From Nocardiopsis trehalosi NBRC 14201 (GTDB taxonomy: Bacteria > Actinomycetota > Actinomycetes > Streptosporangiales > Streptosporangiaceae), in the NCBI RefSeq assembly GCF_001552555.1, contig NZ_BCRK01000030.1, positions 1 through 43,329 on the forward strand: DNA of 43,329 bases. Direction: 5' to 3'. Positions within the stretch are counted from its first letter, which is position 1, and the number at the start of each line of letters is the position of its first letter. Positions 16,293 through 24,430 of this stretch are shown here, in pieces. A model generated the notes under the pieces. The model searched no databases. It was not told the DNA's origin and worked only from the letters and a program-made list of their open reading frames with translations. Both the position numbers and the translations under genes were made by a program.

Positions 16293-16318
16293 GGCGTTCT
16301 CCTTCGGACCGGGCCGGC

Positions 16319-16352
16319 GCCGCGCACCGGTGCGGGCGCGGCGGTGCGCGGC
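16319..16352 (-). terminator. Hairpin at the end of the NRPS operon
   Basis: Eleven-base arms (16319-16329 and 16342-16352) pair perfectly around a 12-base loop, 50 bases after the methyltransferase stop. It separates the biosynthetic operon from the DUF2243-CtaG pair. Confidence 0.6.
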
Positions 16353-16401
16353 TACCCGCCGCCGCACCCGGGCAAACCCGGCCACCGCGGCACCGCGGCC
16401 G

Positions 16402-17160
16402 TCAGCCCCCGGGGACGCGGTGCCGCCAGCGCACCGGGTCGTCGGGCACCGCCCGCGCCCCCGGCGGGGCCGCCGCCAGGGGGCCGCGGCCGCCGCAGTC
16501 CAGGACCAGCATCTCGTCGCCGCCGGGCAGGAACGCGTAGTCCACCCGCTCCAGCCGCGAGTCCACACCCGACTGCGCCAGGTGCGCGCGCAACCCGTCC
16601 AGGCCCGCGTACCGCCGCCCCCCGGTGTGCGGCACCAGCGGGTACAGCCGCACCTCGCGGCGGGCCACCCGCACCAGCTCCACCAGCGCGTCGCGGTGCA
16701 CCCGCTCCCCGAACCGGTCGCCGTAGCAGAACAGCAGGTGCGAGCTGAGCACCAGGTCGAAGGCGCCGTCGCGGAACGGCAGGTGCGGCAGGGCGCCCGC
16801 GACGTAGCGGTGCGGGCGGCGCGCCAGGTCGGCGGTGAAGGCGCGCGCCGCCTCGGCGCGCGAGCGCGTGTACCGGTCGGGGTCGCCGAACCAGCTCCAC
16901 ACGAACCGCTCCGGGTGCGCCGCCACCTCGGCGTGCTTGTGCGCGATCTCGCGCAGCGCCAACCCGCCCAGCCGGTGCCCCTCGCGCCCGTACTCGGGGT
17001 CGACCGCCACGGCATCGGTGCCGCGCGCCCCGGCCCCGGCGACGAAGCCCGCCGCCCCGCCCGGGCAGTCCAGCACGCGCAGCGCCAGGTCGTCGTCGGT
17101 GAGGGCGAACATCGCCCGGTACTCCGCGAAGGAGCGGGCACTGACCAGCACCGCCCTCAC
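16402..17160 (-). CDS. Class I SAM-dependent methyltransferase, NRPS-operon tailoring enzyme
   Basis: A 252-residue Rossmann-type methyltransferase. Motif I is LRVLDCPGGAAGFVAGA (about 27-43), followed by AVDPEYG with the acidic ribose ligand. The region AGALPHLPFRDGAFDLVLSSHLLF is the post-II segment. GTG 17160 overlaps the SDR stop in a GTGA. It is the last gene before the hairpin, so it is taken as the operon's methylating enzyme (O- or N-methylation, not predictable). Similar stand-alone proteins exist elsewhere in actinomycetes, so recruitment from a general role is possible. Confidence 0.85.
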   Translation of the reverse strand: MRAVLVSARSFAEYRAMFALTDDDLALRVLDCPGGAAGFVAGAGARGTDAVAVDPEYGREGHRLGGLALREIAHKHAEVAAHPERFVWSWFGDPDRYTRSRAEAARAFTADLARRPHRYVAGALPHLPFRDGAFDLVLSSHLLFCYGDRFGERVHRDALVELVRVARREVRLYPLVPHTGGRRYAGLDGLRAHLAQSGVDSRLERVDYAFLPGGDEMLVLDCGGRGPLAAAPPGARAVPDDPVRWRHRVPGG

Positions 17161-17930
17161 CCCCGCCCGACGTAGGGCATGGTCGTCGGCAGCACCGTGA
17201 GGTACTGGACGTTGGCGTCGGTGGGCATCGACGCCATCAGCAGCAGCGCCTCGGTGAACCGCTCCACCGGGATGGTCGCCTCCACCGCCATGGTGCCGTC
17301 GGCCTGCATCGCGGGCGGCTGCGGGCCGCCGTCGTGCGGGGCGACGTTGCCCACGTCGATCTGCCCGACGGCGATCCCGTGCGCCCGCCCGTCCAGCGCC
17401 AGGGCGCGGGTCAGCCCCAGCACGGCGTGCTTGGCGGTGGTGTAGGCGACGGCGTGCGGCCGGGGCGCGTGCGCCGACGGCGCCCCGTTGTTGATGATGC
17501 GCCCGCCGCGCGGGTCCTGCGCGCACATGGCGCGGAACGCCTCCCGCGCGCACAGGAACGTGCCGGTGACCGTGGTGTCCATGATGCGCCGCCAGTCCTC
17601 CAGGTCGACCTCTGCCACCGGGCGGCGCGGCACCGCCGCGCCCGCGTTGTTGAACAGCAGGTCCACCCGGCCGAACCGGTCGCGCACGGCGGCGAACAGC
17701 GCCGCCACCGCATCGGGGTCGCGGATGTCGGTGGGCACGCACACCGCCCGGCCGCCGCCCGCCCCCGCCAGGGCGGCGGTCTCGGCCAGCGCCTCGGCGC
17801 GCCGCCCGGCCAGGGCCACCCGCCACCCGGCGCCGAGCAGGGCGAGCGCGCTCGCCCGCCCCAGCCCGCCGCCCGCGCCCGTCACGACCGCGGTGCGCGG
17901 GGCCGCGCCCCCGTCGGCGCCCCCGCTCAC
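17157..17930 (-). CDS. Short-chain dehydrogenase/reductase, NRPS-operon tailoring enzyme
   Basis: A 257-residue classical SDR. The nucleotide motif is TGAGGGLG (17-24), followed by FNNAG (93-97). The catalytic Tyr163 and Lys167 lie in AYTTAKHA, with Ser152 in NNGAPSAHA. AGRRAE after beta-2 suggests NADP(H). GTG 17930 overlaps the TauD-type gene stop, and its own stop overlaps the methyltransferase start, so all three are coupled. It could reduce the aldehyde released by the NRPS reductase domain, or oxidise a hydroxyl set by the oxygenases. Confidence 0.9.
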   Translation of the reverse strand: MSGGADGGAAPRTAVVTGAGGGLGRASALALLGAGWRVALAGRRAEALAETAALAGAGGGRAVCVPTDIRDPDAVAALFAAVRDRFGRVDLLFNNAGAAVPRRPVAEVDLEDWRRIMDTTVTGTFLCAREAFRAMCAQDPRGGRIINNGAPSAHAPRPHAVAYTTAKHAVLGLTRALALDGRAHGIAVGQIDVGNVAPHDGGPQPPAMQADGTMAVEATIPVERFTEALLLMASMPTDANVQYLTVLPTTMPYVGRG

Positions 17931-18790
17931 ACCGCCTCCGACGACATCCACAGCCGCAGCATCCGCCGGGACCGGTCCCCGGGCGCGTCGGTGTAGGGCG
18001 AGCGGCCGTGCAGCACCCGGCTGTTGCGGATGACCAGCAGCTCACCCGCCTCCAACCGCAGCCCGAACGCGATCTCGGGCCGGTACAGCACCTCGTCCAG
18101 CACGGCCAGCGCGTCCCACTGGGCGGGGGTCAGCGGCCGCCCGCCCGGCGCCTCGGCCGAGGCCCGCACCGTGCGCGTCTGGTAGTAGCAGCCCACCGTC
18201 CCGTCGTCCTGGGTGAACAGGATCGGCGAGACGACGAGCTGCGGCCCGGCGCGGCCGGTGCGGTCGAACCGCCACTCCCGGCGCAGCTCCGCCAGCGCGT
18301 CGGGGCGCTCGCGCCCGATGATGTCGTGCACCCGGCGGGCGCTGGCCAGCCGGGTCTGGCCGCCGCCGTCGGCCGAGGGCCGCAGGCACAGCAGCACCAG
18401 CAGGTCGCAGGTGTCGCAGTGGAACCCCAGCTCGGTGGCGCCGTCGCCGTCGCGGTCGCGCAGGACCTGGGTCAGGTCGCCCGCCGCGTTCTGCGGCACC
18501 ACCCCGCCGAACTCCCGCAGCAGGAACGACAGGTTCGCGGCGACCTCGTCCTCGGGGGCGGTGGTGTCCATGAGGTTGCGCACGTGGGCGAAGCCCACCG
18601 CGCGCAGCGCGTCCAGGACCGACGCGCGCACCCGCGCCCGCACCCCGTCGCCCGGCCCCCACCGCCGGGCGGCGGTGTCGGCCCACAGCAGCCCCCGCTC
18701 CTCGTCGCTGAGCGCCGACGACCACCGGCCGCGCCGCTCCTCCAGGTAGGCGCTGTCCCAGCCGACGTCGACCACCGTGTCCTCGGACAT
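17927..18790 (-). CDS. TauD/clavaminate-synthase-like Fe(II)/2-oxoglutarate dioxygenase
   Basis: A 287-residue enzyme. The iron triad is His124 and Asp126 in LGFHCDTCDL and His261 in RVLHGRSPY. Arg276 or Arg279 in RSRRMLRLW would bind 2-oxoglutarate. LVIRNSRVLHGRSPYTDAPG is typical of the TauD/CAS group. GGGAAGGG precedes the ATG. It lies 67 bp after the NRPS gene, separated by a short hairpin. Related SyrP-type enzymes hydroxylate aspartate while it is held on a carrier protein, which fits an Asp-loading NRPS. That role is inference. Confidence 0.88.
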   Translation of the reverse strand: MSEDTVVDVGWDSAYLEERRGRWSSALSDEERGLLWADTAARRWGPGDGVRARVRASVLDALRAVGFAHVRNLMDTTAPEDEVAANLSFLLREFGGVVPQNAAGDLTQVLRDRDGDGATELGFHCDTCDLLVLLCLRPSADGGGQTRLASARRVHDIIGRERPDALAELRREWRFDRTGRAGPQLVVSPILFTQDDGTVGCYYQTRTVRASAEAPGGRPLTPAQWDALAVLDEVLYRPEIAFGLRLEAGELLVIRNSRVLHGRSPYTDAPGDRSRRMLRLWMSSEAV

Positions 18791-18834
18791 GAGCGGGCCC
18801 TTCCCTTCCTCGACACTTCACCTGTACCACCGGA

Positions 18835-18854
18835 GGTCCGCGCGGGCGCGGACC
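18835..18854 (-). promoter_or_regulatory. Intercistronic hairpin between NRPS and dioxygenase genes
   Basis: GGTCCGCG (18835-18842) and CGCGGACC (18847-18854) pair perfectly around CGGG, 3 bases after the NRPS stop. It could lower transcription into the tailoring genes or stabilise the upstream mRNA. Confidence 0.45.
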
Positions 18855-18857
18855 GCC

Positions 18858-21800
18858 TCACCCGGTCCGGTCGGCGGCCACGGGCGCCGGCAGGAACCCG
18901 GCCCGCCCCGCCCACGCCAGCGCCGCGCCCCACCACAGCGGGGTCGGCGCGGCGAAGCGCACCCCGAGCCGGTCCAGCGCGGCCGCGCTGGCCGCGCAGT
19001 CGACGTCGACGTTGCTCTCGCCGACGCGCGCCCACGCCGCCGCCAGCCCGATCTCGGCGGGATGCGCCCGCTCGGCGCGCTCCAGCGCCGCCGCGTAGGC
19101 GTCGTCGCCGACCAGGGCCACCGGGTACCCGGCGCCGGCCATCCACCCCACCAGGACGTCGTGCGGCACCCGGTGCGGCGTCTCCACGTGGTAGGCGCCC
19201 GGCGCGGCGCCGGGGTGGACGGCGAGCGCGGCGATCCCCGCGGCGACCGTGTCGACGTGGGAGAACGCGAACGACGCGGCGGGCCGGCGCGGCGCGGCGC
19301 CGGCCAGCACGTAGCCGCGCACCACCTGGTAGACGCGGTTGTCGGCGACGTTGCGCTGGAAGGCGCCGGTGCGGCTGTGCGCGGCGACGTGCCCGCTGCG
19401 GTGCACGTAGCAGCGGCGGCCGGCCGCCGCCCAGTCGCGCACCAGCACCTCGGCGTCGAACTTGGTCCGCTCATAGGGGGTGCGCGGCGTCTGCCCGATG
19501 TCGAGGTCGGCCTCGCTGAACCGGCGGGCCGGCCCCTCCACCCCGCCGGCCACGGCCAGCGTCGACAGGTGGTGGAACCGCACACCGGTCGTCTCGGCGT
19601 CGAGCCAGGCCAGCAGCCGCCGCACCCCCGCCGTGTTGGTGCGCGCCAGCTCCTCGGGCGCGGCCACCAGGCGCACGTCGGCGGCGGCGTGCACGACCGT
19701 GTCGACCGCGCGGGCGCGCTCGGCCCCCGCCGCCGACAGCCCCAGGCCCTCGGCGGTGATGTCGCCCGCCACCACCTCCACCCCCGGGCGGCGGCCGCCC
19801 AGCCGCCGCGCGGCCTCGGCGTCGCCGCCGCCCCGCACCAGGCAGGTGACGCGGGCGCCGCGGTCGAGCAGCGCCGCGAGCAGGTGCCCGCCGAGGTAGC
19901 CGGTGGCGCCGGTGAGCAGCACCCGCGCGGGTTCGCGGACCACGCGCACCGCGGCCCGCGCCGGCCACTCCCCGAGGTGCAGCAGGTGCCCGGAGGTGGA
20001 GACGGGCGCGCGCACGGGCACCGGCGGGGCGGCCCCGGTCGCGTCGGCGACCGCCCGGGCCACCTCCGCCAGGACGCGCGCGGCGGTGGGCTCGGCGACC
20101 CCGGGCCGCGCGTACACCAGGTCGGCGACCAGGCGCCCGCCCACAACGCGGGCGGTCAGCCGCAGCGGGTGCGCGGGGTCGCCGCCCGCGCAGCGGGCCG
20201 GCCCGGGGTGCTCGCGCGCCGGGGACCACCCCAGGTCGGGGGCGTCGGGCAGGCGGAAGGTGCCGAGGAAGTTGAACCCGGCGTCGGCCAGCGGCCCGGG
20301 GGCGTCCAGGGGCAGCTCGGGGGCGGCGGACAGCAGGCCGGCGACCGCGCGCACCCGCTCGGGCGGCGCCCCGGGCGGCCCCGCGTCGACCTCGACGCGC
20401 TTGACGGCGGTGAACCAGCCGACGGTGTCGAGGTGGGTGCCGTCGGCGGTGGGGCGCCCGTGGGTCTCGACCTCCACGCGCAGCCGGGGGCGCCCCTGGG
20501 CGCGCGCCGCCGCCGACGCGAACGCGGCGAGCAGCAGCGACTCCAGCCCCTGCCCGGCGCCGTGCCGGGCCACCAGCCGGGCGGTCGCCCCCTCGTCCAG
20601 CGCCCAGCTCAGCGCGGCCGGGTCGACCGGCGCCCACACCGGTCCGGGCGCGGCGGGCCCGGGGGGCGGCGCCGCCCGCGCGGCCCACTGGTAGAAGTCG
20701 GCGGCGGGCGGCAGGTCCGGGCTGCGGCCCGCCCGCGCCGCCCGGTAGGCGGCGGCCAGGTCGTCCAGCAGCACCCGCCAGGACAGCCCGTCCACGGCCA
20801 GGTGGTGGGCGACCAGGGCCAGCCGGTCGGCGCCGCCCCCGGTGTGGGTGAACAGGTGGACCCGCAGCAGCCGACCCGCCTCCGGGTCCAGCCCGCGCTG
20901 CAGTTCGGCGCACAGGCCCTGCACATCGGCGGCGACCCGCCCGGTGCCGCCGCCGGTGCGGGAGAACGACACCGCGTCGACCTGCTCCGCCGGCCGCGCC
21001 GGACCCACCCCGCCGGGGCCGACCGGGCGGCGCAGCGCCGCGTGCCGGCGCAGCACCGCGGTGACGGCCGCCGACAGCGCGGCCGCGTCCACGGGCACCG
21101 CGCAGCGCAGCACCACCGCCTGGTTGAAGTGCCGCCGGTCGGTGAGCGGGCGGCCGAACAGCCAGCGCTGGGCGGGCGCCGGGCGGGGCGGGGCGCCGTC
21201 CGCCGCGGCGGACGGGGGCGGCGGGGCGGACCCGGCGGCGCGGGCGGCCGCCGCCAGCCCGGCGGGGGTGGGGTGGCGGTAGAAGTCGTCGAAGGCGGCC
21301 CGGTGGCCGCGGGCGCGCAGGAACGCGGTGGTGCGCATCGCCAGGATGGAGTCGCCGCCCAGGCCGAGCACGTCGGCGTGCGCGGCCACCGACGGCAGGC
21401 CCAGCGCCTCGGCCCACAACCGGGCCAGCGCGGCCGCCAGCTCGGGGTCGGCCGCCGCGGGGCCGCCGGGGACGGCGTCGGCGTCGGCCGCGCGGGCCGC
21501 GACGGCGGCGTCGACCTCGGCGCCGAGCCGGTCGGCGTCGAGCTTGCCGTTGGGGCCGGTGGGGAACGCGGGCAGCACCAGCACCGGCTGCGGCACGGCG
21601 TATTCGGGCAGCCGGTCGGCCAGGTGCGCGCGCACCGCCTCGGGCAGCCCCGCCGCACCGCGCCCCGGCGCGGCCACCACCGCCGCCAGCAGCCGGGTGC
21701 CCGCCGGCCCGGTCCGCGCCAGCACCGCCGCCTGCGCCACCCCCGGGCATCCGTCCAGCACCCGCTCCACCTCGGCCGGGTCGACGCGGAACCCGCGCAC

Positions 21801-23030
21801 CTTCACCTGGCGGTCGGCGCGGCCCAGGAACACCAGGCCCCCGTCGGGGCGCGTCCGGCACAGGTCGCCGGTGCGGTAGACCCGCCGCCCGCCGCGCACG
21901 AGGAAGCGCCGCGCGGTCTCCTCGGGGCGGCCGAAGTAGCCGGCCGCCACCCCGCGCCCGCCGATGTGCAGGTCGCCGGGGGCGCCGGGGGGCACCTGGG
22001 CGCCGTCGCCGCCGAGCAGCAGCAGGTCCGCCGACCCGATCGGGGTGCCGATCGGCACCGCCGCCTCGTCGGCGGGCAGGTCGGCCGATGATCCGGCCAC
22101 GAAGCAGGCGGCGCCGATGGTGGCCTCGGTGGGGCCGTAGTGGTTGACCACCCGCGCGGCCACCCCGCCGTCGAGCAGCCGCGCCGCGAACGCCCGGGTC
22201 AGGACCTCGCCGCCGAGCACCAGCGTGTCCAGGGCGGGGGCGTCGCCGGGGCGGCCCTCCAGCAGCGCGGCCAGGTGCGACGGCGTCGTCTTGAGCACCG
22301 TCACCCCCGCGGCGCGCAGCGACGCCCAGAACGCCTCGGGGTCGCGGGTGCGGTTGTCGGGGACGACGTGCACGGCGCCGCAGGTGGCCGCCGCCAGCAG
22401 CCACGCCGTGTGCCCCAGGTCGGCGGCGAGCGTGGTGACGTGCGCGGTGCGCGGCGCCGCCACCGGCCCCAGGCCCAGGCGGCGGCGGAGCGCCCGCGCG
22501 TAGTGGGCGGCGTTGCCGTGGGTGACCGCGACCGCCTTGGGCTCGCCGTTGGACCCCGAGGTGAACGACAGGTAGGCGGTGGCGTGCGGCGGCGGGGAGG
22601 GCGGGCGGGGCGCGGGCGGCGCGGCCACCGCCAGCGCGTCGGGGTCGAGCACCAGGGTGGGCACCCCACCGGGGGCGCGCACCGCCGGGTCGGCGGTGAC
22701 CGCACACGCGGCCGACACCGCGGCCAGGCGGCGCGCCGTGTCGGCGGCACCCCACCCCGGGTCGACGGCGACGGCGGCCGCGCCGGAGCGCAGCACCCCG
22801 TGCAGCAGGGCGAGCAGCCGGGCGTCGCGGGGGCCGAGCAGGGCCACCCGGTCGCCGGCGCGCACCCCGGCGCGGTCCAGGCGGGCGGCGACGGCCGCCG
22901 CCACCCGTTCCAGGGTGCGGTAGTCGAACGCGCGGTCGTCGTCGGTCACGGCCGGGTGCTGGGGCCGGATCCGCGCCGCCCGGGCCAGCAGGCCGGGCAG
23001 GGCGGACAGCGGGCGCGTCGCGCGCGTCAT
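18858..23030 (-). CDS. One-module NRPS, A-PCP-E-R, predicted aspartate-activating
   Basis: A 1,390-residue synthetase. The adenylation domain (1-505) has A3 SFTSGSNGEPK (155-165), A5 NHYGPTEAT (296-304) and Lys496 in TGPNGK. The ten pocket residues read D204 L205 T208 K247 V271 G273 H297 I305 G306 K496, the classic Asp code. The PCP (530-595) carries the phosphopantetheine Ser561 in LGGDS. The next domain (615-1000) is an epimerase: PAQRWLF and HFNQAV, HHLAVDGLSW with His743, Glu855 in VETHGR, and FNFLG. The C-terminus (1030-1390) is a thioester reductase with GATGYLG, Tyr1186 and Lys1190. There is no condensation or TE domain. ATG 23030 overlaps the upstream stop (ATGA). No MbtH gene is nearby. 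Confidence 0.93.
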   Translation of the reverse strand: MTRATRPLSALPGLLARAARIRPQHPAVTDDDRAFDYRTLERVAAAVAARLDRAGVRAGDRVALLGPRDARLLALLHGVLRSGAAAVAVDPGWGAADTARRLAAVSAACAVTADPAVRAPGGVPTLVLDPDALAVAAPPAPRPPSPPPHATAYLSFTSGSNGEPKAVAVTHGNAAHYARALRRRLGLGPVAAPRTAHVTTLAADLGHTAWLLAAATCGAVHVVPDNRTRDPEAFWASLRAAGVTVLKTTPSHLAALLEGRPGDAPALDTLVLGGEVLTRAFAARLLDGGVAARVVNHYGPTEATIGAACFVAGSSADLPADEAAVPIGTPIGSADLLLLGGDGAQVPPGAPGDLHIGGRGVAAGYFGRPEETARRFLVRGGRRVYRTGDLCRTRPDGGLVFLGRADRQVKVRGFRVDPAEVERVLDGCPGVAQAAVLARTGPAGTRLLAAVVAAPGRGAAGLPEAVRAHLADRLPEYAVPQPVLVLPAFPTGPNGKLDADRLGAEVDAAVAARAADADAVPGGPAAADPELAAALARLWAEALGLPSVAAHADVLGLGGDSILAMRTTAFLRARGHRAAFDDFYRHPTPAGLAAAARAAGSAPPPPSAAADGAPPRPAPAQRWLFGRPLTDRRHFNQAVVLRCAVPVDAAALSAAVTAVLRRHAALRRPVGPGGVGPARPAEQVDAVSFSRTGGGTGRVAADVQGLCAELQRGLDPEAGRLLRVHLFTHTGGGADRLALVAHHLAVDGLSWRVLLDDLAAAYRAARAGRSPDLPPAADFYQWAARAAPPPGPAAPGPVWAPVDPAALSWALDEGATARLVARHGAGQGLESLLLAAFASAAARAQGRPRLRVEVETHGRPTADGTHLDTVGWFTAVKRVEVDAGPPGAPPERVRAVAGLLSAAPELPLDAPGPLADAGFNFLGTFRLPDAPDLGWSPAREHPGPARCAGGDPAHPLRLTARVVGGRLVADLVYARPGVAEPTAARVLAEVARAVADATGAAPPVPVRAPVSTSGHLLHLGEWPARAAVRVVREPARVLLTGATGYLGGHLLAALLDRGARVTCLVRGGGDAEAARRLGGRRPGVEVVAGDITAEGLGLSAAGAERARAVDTVVHAAADVRLVAAPEELARTNTAGVRRLLAWLDAETTGVRFHHLSTLAVAGGVEGPARRFSEADLDIGQTPRTPYERTKFDAEVLVRDWAAAGRRCYVHRSGHVAAHSRTGAFQRNVADNRVYQVVRGYVLAGAAPRRPAASFAFSHVDTVAAGIAALAVHPGAAPGAYHVETPHRVPHDVLVGWMAGAGYPVALVGDDAYAAALERAERAHPAEIGLAAAWARVGESNVDVDCAASAAALDRLGVRFAAPTPLWWGAALAWAGRAGFLPAPVAADRTG

Positions 23031-23611
23031 GCGGTGGGGCCTCCGGTGCGGGAGCGGGGGGCGGCCGCGCCGGGGGCGCGGTCCGGCGGCAGCGTGCGGG
23101 GGTCGCCCGCCACGTAGGCGTCGAGCCCGCCGGCGGGCAGCCGGCCGGCGAGTTCCCAGGCGAGCATGCGGTGCAGGCCGTCGAGGTGGGTGAGGGTGTC
23201 GCGGACGCGCAGCCCCGCGTAGTCGACGTGCTCCACGCACCCGACGCTGAGGTAGACGGGGGTGAGCGGGGCGCGGCCCATGAGGTCGAGCTTGGCCGAG
23301 CACACCGGGTTGGCCGCCGCGACGGCGGCGCCGCCGGTGCGCAGCCGCTCGGCGGCCTGGCCGACGGTCAGCCCCGACGGCGGGACCAGCTCGTAGCCGC
23401 CGCCCTCGCTGAGGTGCCAGGGCAGCATCACGGCCAGCACCTCGGCGCGCCGCAGCCGGACCCGGAACCAGGTCCCCAGCAGCTCCTCGGCGCGGTCCAG
23501 GTTGTCCGCGCCGTCGCGGTTGGTGTTGGCGGGGTGGTCGCGCTCGGCCGGGTGGTCGCGCAGGTAGGCGCGGCGCACCTCGGAGAAGGCCACCGGTCCG
23601 GCGATGTGCAT
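23027..23611 (-). CDS. Unknown 194-residue protein with DGLHR motif, NRPS operon
   Basis: Not confidently recognised. It may belong to a small Streptomyces DUF family (I considered DUF6309, unverified). It begins MHIAGPVAFSEVRRAYLRDH and contains VLPWHLSEGGGYELVPPSG, ANPVCSAKLDLMG and THLDGLHRMLAWELAG (about 145-160). The DGxHRxxA pattern resembles the nucleotide-binding motif of the ParB/sulfiredoxin fold, which also includes the free-serine kinase SbnI. There are no signal peptide or TM segments. The Pro/Arg-rich tail is probably disordered. It lies 9 bp after the PhyH gene and overlaps the NRPS start, so it is a dedicated operon member. Confidence 0.8.
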   Translation of the reverse strand: MHIAGPVAFSEVRRAYLRDHPAERDHPANTNRDGADNLDRAEELLGTWFRVRLRRAEVLAVMLPWHLSEGGGYELVPPSGLTVGQAAERLRTGGAAVAAANPVCSAKLDLMGRAPLTPVYLSVGCVEHVDYAGLRVRDTLTHLDGLHRMLAWELAGRLPAGGLDAYVAGDPRTLPPDRAPGAAAPRSRTGGPTA

Positions 23612-23620
23612 GCGGTCCCC

Positions 23621-24430
23621 CTACGCCGTGGCGGCGTACTCGGTGAAGTGCCGCTCGGCGAACAGCTCCGGCCAGCGGCCGCCGCCGAGGTCGAGCTCGC
23701 GCGCACGGGCGAGCATGTGCCGCCAGTAGGGTTTCACGGGCCGCCACCGGGCGCCCGTCTGGCAGTACGAGGCGTCGACGAAGTACCGCGGCCGCCCCGG
23801 CCGGCCGGGGGTGGGGCGGCGGGCGTGGAACAGCGCCGAGTTGATCAGCACGGTCGACCCGGGCGGCAGCCGGTCGATGACGGCCTCGCCGGGGATCTCG
23901 GCGGTGCCCAGGTGGGCGCGCGCGGTCTTGCCGGCCGCCTCCCGGTGCGACCCCGGCAGCACCACCAGGCGGCCCATCTCGGTGGTCAGCCCGCCGAGGT
24001 AGTGCAGGGCGTGCACCATGACCAGCGAGGCGTCGGCGCCCGCGTTGGGCTCGTAGTCGTGGTGCCACGGCTTGCCCGCCGACCCGGGGCCGTGCCGGTC
24101 GCTGTGCATGTGGTGGAACACGAAAGGGCAGCCCAGCAGGTCGTCCAGCAGCGTCAGCAGCGGCGGGAACGCCAGCAGTTCGCCGTGCGCCGGCAGCTCC
24201 AGCTCCAGCAGCGGCGGCGCGCCGTGGGTGTCGGGGTCGAGGCTGCTCGCGATCGAGCGCGCCCGCAGCCCGTCGTCGACCCACCGGTCCACCTCGGGTT
24301 CCAGGCGGCGCACCAGCGCCTCGGGCAGCAGGCCCGGCAGGACCAGGTAGCCCGAATCGGTGAACCGGCGCCGCGCCGCGGCGGTGCCGTCGTCCTCGTC
24401 CTCGGGGAAGGGTCGCATCTCCAGCGTCAC
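23621..24430 (-). CDS. Phytanoyl-CoA dioxygenase (PhyH)-family Fe(II)/2OG oxygenase
   Basis: A 269-residue oxygenase and first gene of the NRPS operon. It opens with FTDSGYLVLPGLLPEALV, the usual PhyH start. The iron ligands are His123 and Asp125 in PWHHDYEPN and His202 in SALFHARRP. RPRYFVDASY supplies the 2-oxoglutarate Arg. The family includes ectoine hydroxylase and many amino-acid and peptide hydroxylases or halogenases. Asp125 is present, so halogenation is unlikely. GTG 24430 is used; ATG 24418 is an alternative. It probably acts on the amino acid or the released product. Confidence 0.88.
   Translation of the reverse strand: MTLEMRPFPEDEDDGTAAARRRFTDSGYLVLPGLLPEALVRRLEPEVDRWVDDGLRARSIASSLDPDTHGAPPLLELELPAHGELLAFPPLLTLLDDLLGCPFVFHHMHSDRHGPGSAGKPWHHDYEPNAGADASLVMVHALHYLGGLTTEMGRLVVLPGSHREAAGKTARAHLGTAEIPGEAVIDRLPPGSTVLINSALFHARRPTPGRPGRPRYFVDASYCQTGARWRPVKPYWRHMLARARELDLGGGRWPELFAERHFTEYAATA

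Noticed and set aside
18777-22091. A plus-strand open frame of about 1,100 codons opposite the NRPS gene.
   Set aside because: No recognisable motif and composition of a shadow frame. The minus strand carries all NRPS core motifs.
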